A stretch of DNA of 6,345 nucleotides, taken from the NCBI GenBank assembly GCA_012033095.1, contig JAAUPO010000145.1:1-6345 (forward strand). The letters are read 5' to 3'. The notes below the pieces were generated by a model that worked only from the letters and a program-made list of their open reading frames with translations, was not told the DNA's origin and made no database searches. The position numbers and the translations under genes were made by a program. The stretch is from Synechococcaceae cyanobacterium RL_1_2 (GTDB lineage Bacteria > Cyanobacteriota > Cyanobacteriia > Cyanobacteriales > JAAUPO01). This document shows, one piece after another, positions 1 to 6,345 of this stretch; positions within the stretch are counted from its first letter, which is position 1; each line of letters begins with the position of its first letter.

Positions 1-2
1 TA

Positions 3-93
3 GGTAGTGCTAAAGCGGTAAGGATATTTAGACCTAGGATAATTGCTTATCAATCGATGTAAGCTCCCTGATCCTTACCTGTATAGGATTACC
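3..93. mobile_element. MITE-like 91-bp palindromic-ended element, copy A
   Basis: This 91-bp segment begins GGTAGTGCTAAAGC and ends AGGATTACC. It aligns without gaps to 1850-1940, with 71 of 91 positions identical by my hand count. The outer 24 bases of each end are imperfect inverted repeats (18 of 24 match), with an uninterrupted GTAAGGAT/ATCCTTAC stem inside them. It holds no ORF of note. The left flank is almost entirely outside the window: only TA precedes the element, and the eight bases after it (AATAATTA) also end in TA, as an 8-bp target duplication would require, but this is weak support alone. It lies 145 bp past the stop of the GGDEF gene. A non-autonomous transposon derivative is the best reading; a structured RNA or a transcription-terminating hairpin is possible. 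Confidence 0.7.
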
Positions 94-238
94 AATAATT
101 AATCATCCTTAACCATCACCGACCCCAAGCACCGCCATCCATGAAAATCTGTCGCGTTAGCTGCCACCATCAGCAACTTCAAGATATTTGTTAATAGTAC
201 CCAATAGAAAAAGTAGCGCAGCATTGTAGTTAAAGTAC
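94..238. other. Intergenic spacer downstream of the GGDEF gene
   Basis: I see no convincing gene or terminator here. A direct repeat of roughly GTTAA(T)AGTACC occurs near 190-202 and 229-239. No GC-rich stem followed by a T-run is visible on the minus strand after the GGDEF stop, so the palindromic element at 3-93 may be what stops its transcript; that is inference. A 41-codon hydrophobic minus-strand ORF in this spacer was considered and not called. Confidence 0.4.
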
Positions 239-1700
239 CTAGGGCTTTTTCAATAACAGATAATTATCCAAATTGTCTTGGGTTTGGTGAGATTTATCCG
301 TGTTTACCACAGTCAAACAATAGGTATTCCGCGATCGCTCCTTAGCTTGATAAAGTTGCTGATCCGCCACCTTAATCAACCGATCTAAGGGTAAAGCCAT
401 GGTCGGAATCGTGCTGGCCGCCCCGATACTCACCGTAACATGATTAGCCGTAGGGGACATGCCATGGATCAAATTAAGGGCCGCCACCTCCGTCAAAATT
501 TTCTCCGCTAACCTTTTAGCTCCCTCACGGTTGGTATTAGGCAACACTAAAATAAATTCCTCCCCACCATAACGGGCCACCAAATCCGAAGAACGGCTCG
601 CTACATCCTGGAGAGCTCGAGCGATCGCCACTAAACATTGATCCCCTTGGGGGTGACCATAGGTATCGTTATACAGTTTAAAGTGATCCACATCGACCAT
701 CATAATGGTGACTTCTTCTTCTAACCTCACCGCCCGAAACCACTGCTTGTGACAGTACTCCTCAAATCCCTGACGATTAGCGATCTGGGTTAAATAATCA
801 ATCTTAGCCAGCTTCTCAAGTTTAGAATTAGCCCGAGCCAAATCCTCGTTTAACCGCTGTAACTTGACAGTCTGTTGATCAATAACATCCTGCATTTGTT
901 GCATCACATAGTGCATTTCTGCCGGATTAAGTAATTTCAACATCTGGGTTTGGGTCACAATGCCACTTAAATAACCCTGATCATTTACCACTACTAACCG
1001 CCACACCATCAGCTCCACCATTTTTTGATTTACCTGCCATAAAGACTCATGACCCTTAACCGTAAACAAAGGACTACTCATCACCTCTTGGGCCGTAACC
1101 TGATAAAAATCTAAGCCAAGGGAACGGTACTGCACCATATCTTTTTCCGTGACAATGCCCATGGGAGTTTGGCTATCCGGATTCATAATCACCACACAAC
1201 TAACCCGGCACATATTCATCTTTTTAGAAAGATGCATTAAGCTATCGTCGGGTTTGCCCTGTACCACCTGAAATACCATCGCTTCACTTACTTTGATATA
1301 ACGTAACAGGTATTCCGGCTTCATCAAGTGACGGATCTGCCCAGGGGTGAGTAGGCCAATTACCTTTTGCTCAATGCTATCCATGACGGGTAAATGACGG
1401 ATACGATGGATAGTAAAAAGCTTCGATACATGGAAAATATTAATATCCTCATGGATATCTAAGGTAATTAAATCCGTAGTCATGATCTCTTGAAGCTGAA
1501 ATTCCTCAAGATTTAACTCTGACGAGATCATTCTTACGACATCCCTTTCCGTGACGATGCCCACTAGCTTAGAGCCGTTTTTAATCAGGGTACAACTAGC
1601 ACCATGACGATGCATTGCCTCGATCGCGACCCAGTACGGGTAAATCACAATTGAGCTCTAGAATGTGGCGATCAATGATGTTGGCGAGGGATTCTTCCAT
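239..1700 (-). CDS. CBS-domain diguanylate cyclase (GGDEF), frameshifted near its 5' end
   Basis: This is a predicted cytoplasmic sensor enzyme making cyclic di-GMP from two GTP, with CBS pairs (Bateman modules) as the likely adenine-nucleotide-sensing input. Counting from the ATG at 1700 in the repaired frame (486 aa), four CBS repeats fill about residues 8-260, with typical endings such as GIVTERDV and GIVTEKDM. A helical, probably coiled-coil linker covers about 263-300, and the GGDEF domain about 297-455. The catalytic motif is GGEEF (378-382). RSSD lies exactly five residues before it, so the inhibitory I-site is present, and DYLTQIANR and DVDHFK are intact. Both synthesis and product inhibition therefore look possible. 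The uninterrupted frame starts only at a GTG at 1648, inside CBS1. The ATG at 1700 starts MEESLANIIDRH, a natural N-terminus, but is one base out of frame; removing one C from the CCC at 1630-1632 joins the two. There is no transmembrane segment or signal peptide. The specific ligand is unknown. Confidence 0.9.
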
Positions 1701-1849
1701 GATTAAATTTTAACCATTCTTTGGTTTAACCGTAGCATTGGCGATGAATGGAATGTTGCTAGGATTGGATCAAAAGCTACCATCTCAATTTTATGACCCT
1801 TTCTGATGAAAAAGTTTTAAGTAATTTTGCTAACTACAGGACAAAAACC

Positions 1850-1940
1850 GGTAGTGCTAAAGCTGTAAGGATCGTTAGAACTAAGGTAATTGCTTGTCGA
1901 GCAGTTCAACCTTCATGATCCTTACTTGTCGAGGACTACC
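1850..1940. mobile_element. MITE-like 91-bp element, copy B, with 8-bp target duplication
   Basis: This is the second copy of the element at 3-93, in the same orientation and of the same length. It starts GGTAGTGCTAAAGCTGTAAG and ends GAGGACTACC. The outer inverted repeat matches 18 of 24 positions: GGTAGT with ACTACC, then a broken segment, then GTAAGGATC with GATCCTTAC. It is flanked by perfect 8-bp direct repeats CAAAAACC at 1842-1849 and 1941-1948, which is what transposase-mediated insertion leaves. It has no coding capacity, so it would need a transposase supplied elsewhere. Ends starting GG with an 8-bp duplication occur in several IS families (IS1, IS6, ISL3). The GGTnnTG start recalls IS1, but the parent family is a guess. 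It sits 150 bp upstream of the GGDEF start and interrupts the 3' end of a small minus-strand ORF. Confidence 0.82.
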
Positions 1941-2007
1941 CAAAAACCTTTTAGGAAGCCCTCTACGATCTCTGCCATTTCCAAGCTGGTGCAGTTGGCT
2001 AAATTAC

Positions 2008-2017
2008 GGGGGGGGGG
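2008..2017. repeat. Ten-base G homopolymer (C10 on the minus strand)
   Basis: This is the longest homopolymer in the window. It lies within the small ORF starting at 2033 on the minus strand, in codons 6-9. Tracts of this kind are unstable by replication slippage and are also often miscounted in sequencing, so the true length is uncertain. One base fewer would restore the small ORF's reading frame. Confidence 0.9.
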
Positions 2018-2072
2018 CTGAAATTGCCACCATGGTCAGCTCCCAGGATAAAGATTAGTGTAGTGAGAACAA

Positions 2073-2100
2073 CAAAAAACCTAGACCCAAGGCCTAGGTT
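2073..2100 (-). terminator. Rho-independent terminator of pheT
   Basis: On the minus strand the RNA would read AACCUAGGCC, a UUG loop, then GGUCUAGGUU: a ten-pair stem with one G-U pair, followed directly by a U-run (the last two U of the stem plus four more). It begins about 68 bases after the repaired pheT stop at 2168 and is in the correct orientation. On the plus strand no T-run follows, so it is directional. This implies that pheT is the last gene of its transcript and that nothing beyond 2073 is part of the same operon. Confidence 0.85.
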
Positions 2101-2167
2101 GAGAATTAAACAGATTTTAGGTTAACTAACAGGGAATGTCCGTCGTCGATAAGGGCAATAGACATCC

Positions 2168-4605
2168 CTAACTCCGTAGGGTAACTTGATGTTTTTGGGT
2201 TAGGCTGTCCCTAATCTGTTGGTGATTGGGTTCAATGTCTTCATCGGTAAGGGTGCGATCGCGGCTCGGTAGGCCAGGTTAAACGCTAAACTCCGTTGAC
2301 CAGCGGGGACATGTTCCCCCTGATATTGATCAAATAATTGAATTTCTGCCAATAGTTTGCCACCGGCGTTACGGATGGTTTTAGTTAGTTCTCCTACGGA
2401 TAAATCCAGGGGCGCATAAAACGCTAAATCCCTAGTGACGGCGGGGTAGGTGGAGTAGCTTTGGAAATGGGGCGTAATGAGTTCTTCCTTATTCATCGCG
2501 GCAAGCAAAATGGGGAAGTGTAGCTCAAACACATACACTTCATCGGGCAAGTCCTGGGCTTGGCGGAGGGAGGGATGTACCTGGCCAAAGGCTCCTAAAC
2601 GCTTACCATTGAGCCAGAGGGAAGCCGTCCGACCTGGATGTAGCCGTTCATCTTGGCGATCGGGTTGAAACTCGGCTTTTAGCCCTAACCCTTCAAGGAA
2701 ACTTTCCACTAGGCCCTTGGCTTCGTACCAATCCATGGGTTGGGGTTTGCCGCTGCGAGTCCAGAGGCCCCCAGGTCGGAAATCGCCTCCCATGATGCCC
2801 CCGATCGCGTCCCCTTCATGGAGGGCACCATTTTCCTGCCAAAAGATACGGCCGATCTCAAACCCGTTGAGGGCTCCGTTGTTCCGGGTGTAATTGTAGG
2901 CAAAGGTTTCAATTAACCCCGTGATCAGATCGGTGCGGAGAGCTGAATATTCCGCAAACAAAGGATTACTAAGCACAATTTCCTTATCGGTGGGTTTGAC
3001 GAGGGAATATTGCATTAATTCGGTCAAACCTAAGCCCCGCAGGATATCCCTGATTTTGCGGCGGCTGGCTTCTTCGATGGATAAATGGCCGGGGGCTCCT
3101 GCTTGGGGGAGGGTGCTGCAAAAATAATCGTAGCCGTAGAGCCGGTCAATTTCCTCAATTAAATCAATTTCCCGCTCTAAATCCCGGTGGCGGTAAGGGG
3201 GCACTTCCACTAACCACACTAAAGGATTAGCTTCAATGGGGTTCAGAACACAACCTAAGGCGGTGAGGATTCTTTCTACTTCTTCTTGCTCGATCGCCCG
3301 GATGACTCCATCAACTTCCACTTGGCCCAACACTTGATGAACACGATCGAGGCGTAGTTTAATGGGAGGTCTAGCATGGGGATCCGGACGATGATCGCTC
3401 ACCCGTTGCTCCACCACCTGGCCCCCAGCAATTTCCTGAATCAACGCGATCGCTCGATGGCAAGCAACCCTAAATTCAGCTAAATTTACCCCCCGTTCGT
3501 AGCGGGTGGAGGCTTCACTGCGTAAATTTTGAGAACGGGAAGAGCGACGAATCACCACCGAATCAAATAGGGCCGCTTCTAACACAATATTTTGGGTTTG
3601 GCCATGCACCTCCGTATTTTCTCCCCCCATCACCCCACCGAGGGCCACGGGGTGATCATTGGCGGTAATCAATAAGTTTTGGGGCACTAACTTCCGGGTT
3701 TGGCCATCTAGGGTGACGAGTTCTTCCTCATCCCGCGCAAACCTTACACCGATCGTGACATTGCTATCCCCTCCCACTAGGGCTAACCGTTCGCGATCGA
3801 AGGCATGGAGGGGCTGGCCCCACTCTAACAACACATAATTAGTAATATCCACCACATTATTAATGGGACGGGTGCCCGCCGCTTGTAATCGGGACTGTAA
3901 CCATTGGGGGGATGGGGCAATGGTTACGTTAGCGATCGCGGTGCCAATATAGGCCAAACAAGCATCTGTATCGGCGATTTCCACCCCTAAAGTTTGCTCT
4001 ACTGACTCGATCGCGACGGGGGTACTAGGGGGTAAATTCAAGGTTTTGCCAGTGAGGGCTGCTACTTCCCGCGCTACCCCCACCATACTTAAGGCATCGG
4101 CTCGGTTAGCGGTGGTGCTCAAATCCAAAATTACATCATCTAACCCTAACAGGGGGCGAACATCCTGGCCGGGGGTTAAATCCGTATTGTTAAAAATATG
4201 AATGCCTGGGGATTGTTTTTCTAAACCCAACTCCGAGAGGGAACAGATCATCCCCTTGGACTCCACTCCCCGTAACTTCGCCTTTTTAATTTTTAGATCC
4301 ACTGCGGGCAAAAACGTATTGAGGGTCGCCACCGCCACAAAAATCTCTGACCTGACGTTCGACGCACCACAAACAATTTGGGACGGTTCATCCCCCCCAA
4401 TATCTACCTGGCAAACGTTCAACTTATCGGCGTTGGGATGGCGTTCTACTTGTAAAACCCGACCAATGACCACCCCATCCGCCCAGGTGCTGCGGTCTTC
4501 AATTTCTTCTACCTCGAACCCCGCAACGGTTAACATCTGGCCAAGTTCTTCTGGGGTTTGATCAATCTCAATTAGGTCTTTAAGCCATTGCAGGGAAATA
4601 CGCAT
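2168..4605 (-). CDS. pheT: Phenylalanine--tRNA ligase beta subunit, with 3'-terminal frameshift
   Basis: This is the beta subunit of the cytoplasmic (alpha-beta)2 phenylalanyl-tRNA synthetase, which charges tRNA-Phe. The start [14 protein letters not shown] is canonical. Domains in order: the tRNA-binding EMAP/OB-like domain at about residues 41-150 ([16 protein letters not shown]); the B3/B4 editing region at about 210-400, including [22 protein letters not shown] at 249-270 (split here as [10 protein letters not shown] and [12 protein letters not shown]); B5 at about 414-495 ([20 protein letters not shown] split across 469-488); the catalytic-like core at about 500-700; and the C-terminal ferredoxin-fold anticodon-binding domain at about 718-812. 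The uninterrupted frame ends at 2200 with an unnatural tail after R780. Adding one base between 2266 and 2267 restores [17 protein letters not shown] and a stop at 2168, giving 812 aa and the normal family ending. pheS is not in the window, so pheS and pheT are not adjacent on this side. There is no strong Shine-Dalgarno sequence, which is not unusual in cyanobacteria. Confidence 0.97.
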
Positions 4606-4638
4606 AGGAAATTGTGAAATGTTGATGTCTATTGGAAA

Positions 4639-4659
4639 TTTACCATTACGTATGGTAAA
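4639..4659. promoter_or_regulatory. 21-bp perfect dyad upstream of pheT
   Basis: TTTACCAT and ATGGTAAA form an 8-bp perfect inverted repeat around a five-base centre (TACGT), 33 bases before the pheT ATG. The size and symmetry fit a dimeric repressor operator. On RNA it would be a modest AU-rich hairpin in the pheT leader without a following U-run on the minus strand, so termination is unlikely. The function is inferred from symmetry alone. Confidence 0.4.
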
Positions 4660-4705
4660 GCAACTCGACCCTTTCGGGGGGATAAAGTCCCTGCGATCGC
4701 TAATT

Positions 4706-4744
4706 TAAACCAAAACGATAAACCAAAACTATAAACCAAAAAAT
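4706..4744. repeat. Three tandem 13-bp repeats (TAAACCAAAANNA-type)
   Basis: The three consecutive units are TAAACCAAAACGA, TAAACCAAAACTA and TAAACCAAAAAAT. The first ten bases are identical in all three. The A-rich strand and a spacing near 1.2 helical turns could mean a curved or protein-binding segment between the two divergent genes, or simply slippage-generated repetition. Confidence 0.75.
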
Positions 4745-4852
4745 CGGGGTTAAAGGTGGAGCGATCGCCCTAGTTCTTAATTCAGAAAAAATACTTGATG
4801 AATGTTTTTTGTAATGGAGTCACCAAATTGCTGTTAAATCGAGACAAAACCC

Positions 4853-4872
4853 GTTGATCTAAGTTGATCTAT
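4853..4872. repeat. Two tandem 10-bp repeats (GTTGATCTAA/T)
   Basis: GTTGATCTAA is followed directly by GTTGATCTAT, ending 27 bases before the ATG of the restriction-modification gene. One-turn spacing on the same DNA face would suit a tandem regulator site, and the location is right for transcriptional control of that gene, but two short units could arise by chance duplication. Confidence 0.45.
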
Positions 4873-4899
4873 CTGGAGTAGAAGGGAAATTTATTTACT

Positions 4900-6345
4900 A
4901 TGCCTTTAAGTTGGAACGAGATCAAAACCCGCGCGATCGCTTTTTCTAAGGAATGGGCGTTTGAGGAGTCGGAGAAGGCAGAATCACAATCGTTTTGGAA
5001 TGATTTTTTTCAGGTATTTGGCATTTCTCGGCGGCGCATTGCGACTTTCGAGGAGCCGGTTAAAAAGTTAGATCAAAAGCAGGGTTTTATTGATCTGTTA
5101 TGGAAAGGGATAATTTTGGTAGAGCATAAGTCCAGGGGTAAAGATTTGGATAAGGCTTTTAACCAGGCAAAGGATTATTTTCCGGGGTTAAAGGATCATG
5201 AACTTCCCCGTTATATTTTGGTATCGGATTTTAGTGAGTTTAGGCTTTATGATCTGGAGAGGGATCAAACCCATGAATTTAGCCTCAATGATTTTGTAGA
5301 TCAGGTCCACCTATTTGATTTTATTGCGGGGTATGAGCGGCGCACCTATAGGGATGAAGATCCCGTCAATATTGAGGCGGCGGAGTTGATGGGTAAGCTC
5401 CACGATCGCTTAAAGGACATTGGCTATGCGGGCCATGATCTGGAGGTGTATCTGGTGCGGTTATTGTTTGTTTATTTGCGGATGATACGGGCATTTTGAG
5501 AAGGGCATTTTTGGGAATATCTGGATCTACACACTAAGGAAGATGGTAGTGATCTGGCGATGCATTTGGGATCTATTTTCTATGTGCTGAATACCCCAAC
5601 AGATAAGCGTTTGAAGACTCTGGATGAGAATTTGGGGCAATTTCCCTATGTCAATGGAAAGTTATTTGAGGAGCAGTTGGCCCCGGCGGCTTTTGATAGT
5701 GGGATGCGGGAACTGTTATTAGGGGCTTGTGCTTTTGATTGGGGTAAGATTTCTCCGGCGATCTTTGGGTCGATGTTCCAAGCGGCCATGGATCAAAAGC
5801 AACGGCGTAACCTGGGGGCCCACTATACTTCGGAGAAGAATATTCAGAAGGTGATTAAGCCGTTATTTTTGGATGATTTATATGAAAAGTTCCATCGGGC
5901 GAAGGCTAGCCCCACGGACTTAAAACGGCTCCATGATGAGTTGGGGGATCTATATTTTCTTGATCCGGCCTGTGGTTGTGGCAATTTTTTGATTATTTCT
6001 TATCGGGAGTTGCGGGATCTGGAAATTTTGATTTTGAAGGAGCTTTATAAAAAACAGGAGGGGTTCATTGATATTCGGTTATTCCTGAAGGTGGATGTGG
6101 ATCAGTTTGGGGGCATTGAATATGATGAGTTTCCGGTGCGGGTGGCGGAGGTGGCGATGTGGCTGATGGATCATCAGATGAATATCAAGGTGAGTAATGA
6201 GTTTGGGCAATATTTTGTTAGGTTACCGTTGAAAAAAGCGGCGAAAATAGTTCATGGCAACGCCCTACGTCTTGATTGGGAAAATGTAATACCAAAGGAA
6301 AACCTAAATTACATCCTGGGTAATCCACCTTTTGTTGGTAAGCAT
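4900..6345 (+). CDS. MmeI-like type IIL restriction-modification protein (nuclease plus N6-adenine methyltransferase), interrupted by TGA, 3' end outside window
   Basis: A single-chain restriction enzyme and DNA methyltransferase; 482 codons are visible of what is usually about 900 or more. The N-terminal nuclease domain (about 1-190) has D65-x9-E75-x-K77 (FIDLLWKGIILVEHKSRG), the MmeI-type PD-(D/E)xK spacing. After a helical connector come methyltransferase motif X (GAHYTS, 306-311), the SAM-binding motif I (LDPACGCGNFLI, 354-365) and the catalytic motif IV (NPPF, 475-478), just before the window edge. The target-recognition domain lies beyond the edge. Codon 200 (5497-5499) is an in-frame TGA. 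The residues before and after it are unlike the family, and adding one T to each of three T-runs (5466-5468, 5494-5497, 5508-5512) restores CLFADDTGIFEKGIF and then WEYLDLHT. The frame is the same on both sides because the net change is three bases. It is either a real lesion or sequence error. The start has only a weak, distant ribosome site (GAAGGG, 4881-4886). Confidence 0.9.

Larger units (their letters stand above)
1817..2033 (-). pseudogene. Degraded small ORF (about 38 aa ancestrally), with poly-C frameshift and MITE insertion
   Basis: An ATG at 2033 follows a good Shine-Dalgarno sequence, GGGAG (minus strand, 2044-2040), six bases upstream. As written, the ORF ends after nine codons (MVAISAPPP) because of a run of ten C. 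With nine C, the frame continues through NLANCTSLEMAEIVEGFLKG. It then enters the MITE-like element and stops at 1922-1924. Removing the element and one copy of its target duplication gives an ancestral ending CPVVSKIT with a stop at 1817-1819, about 38 aa in all. I do not recognise the product. It is small enough to be chance, but the ribosome site and the way the frame closes once both lesions are undone make it worth recording. It lies downstream of the pheT terminator and shows no promoter I can identify. Confidence 0.3.
1701..2167. other. Gene-poor region between pheT and the GGDEF gene
   Basis: About 470 bp with no full-size gene. It contains the GGDEF upstream region (1701-1849), MITE-like copy B with its target duplication (1842-1948), a broken small ORF with a G10 tract, and the pheT terminator. 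Just upstream of the GGDEF start, TTTAACC occurs twice in direct orientation (1709-1715 and 1725-1731, 16 bp apart). Each resembles one half-unit of a cyanobacterial Pho box, but the spacing is wrong (11 bp expected), so I do not call an operator. No clear -35/-10 pair was found for the GGDEF gene. Confidence 0.5.
4606..4899. other. Divergent intergenic region between pheT and the restriction-modification gene
   Basis: This region must hold the 5' signals of both divergent genes. It contains a 21-bp dyad, a three-unit 13-bp repeat, two HIP1 octamers (4693-4700 and 4761-4768) and a two-unit 10-bp repeat. I could not identify a convincing -35/-10 pair for either gene. Short GC stems (a CCC-GAAA-GGG hairpin and GGGA/TCCC on the minus strand, about 4668-4690) could form in a pheT leader RNA. 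I see no leader peptide rich in phenylalanine and no T-box pattern. Confidence 0.5.

Noticed and set aside
99..224. Minus-strand 41-codon ORF starting MLRYFFYWVLLTNILKLLMV, hydrophobic like a one-helix membrane peptide
   Set aside because: There is no usable ribosome site (only AGG about 14 bases upstream), I recognise no homologue, and an ORF of this length is expected by chance. It is worth a homology search but not a call.
1709..1731. Pair of TTTAACC repeats upstream of the GGDEF gene as a Pho box
   Set aside because: Cyanobacterial Pho boxes use 8-bp units repeated every 11 bp. Here the spacing is 16 bp with no recognisable middle unit.
1703..1783. Minus-strand 26-aa ORF (MVAFDPILATFHSS...) ending just before the GGDEF ATG, a possible upstream leader ORF
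   Set aside because: It has no Shine-Dalgarno sequence and no distinctive composition, and it is short enough to be chance.
3..1940. A CRISPR array or composite transposon formed by the two 91-bp repeats
   Set aside because: The two copies are 1.8 kb apart with no regular spacers, and no transposase lies between them. The only gene there is the GGDEF gene, so independent MITE insertions are simpler.
2477..3127. Several 60-68-codon ORFs at 2477-2668 (+), 2709-2912 (-) and 2921-3127 (+)
   Set aside because: All lie inside pheT in other frames and have low-complexity, basic, non-protein-like translations. They are shadows of the real gene.
4202..4561. Plus-strand ORF of 119 codons
   Set aside because: It is antisense to the conserved N-terminal tRNA-binding domain of pheT and has no ribosome site or recognisable domain.

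Overview
The window looks like chromosomal DNA from a cyanobacterium of moderate GC content. At least eight exact copies of the HIP1 octamer GCGATCGC (near 331, 621, 2255, 3446, 3932, 4693, 4761 and 4933) in 6.3 kb is far above chance and is a cyanobacterial hallmark. The protein repertoire agrees: a CBS-CBS-GGDEF signalling protein and a cyanobacterial-type PheT. I cannot name the genus.

Layout. (1) 3-93: a 91-bp palindromic-ended element, copy A. (2) 239-1700, minus strand: a diguanylate cyclase with four CBS motifs, whose first codons are split off by a one-base frameshift. (3) 1701-2167: a gene-poor stretch with a second 91-bp element (copy B, 1850-1940) inside a perfect 8-bp target duplication, a degraded small ORF with a ten-base G/C homopolymer, and the pheT terminator. 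(4) 2168-4605, minus strand: pheT, the beta subunit of phenylalanyl-tRNA synthetase, with a one-base deletion that garbles its last ~32 residues. (5) 4606-4899: a divergent intergenic region with a 21-bp dyad, a three-unit 13-bp tandem repeat and a two-unit 10-bp repeat. (6) 4900 to the right edge, plus strand: an MmeI-like single-chain restriction-modification enzyme, nuclease followed by N6-adenine methyltransferase. It is interrupted by an in-frame TGA in a patch that looks like three single-T losses, and it is cut off by the window edge.

The genes do not form a pathway. They are a c-di-GMP signalling gene, a translation housekeeping gene and a defence gene side by side. Two themes stand out. 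One is a small non-autonomous mobile element (MITE-like), present in two same-orientation copies that bracket the GGDEF gene, one with an intact target-site duplication. The other is that all three large genes carry small indels, including essential pheT. That pattern makes sequence error at least as likely as real gene decay, and it should be settled before any of the three is called a pseudogene.
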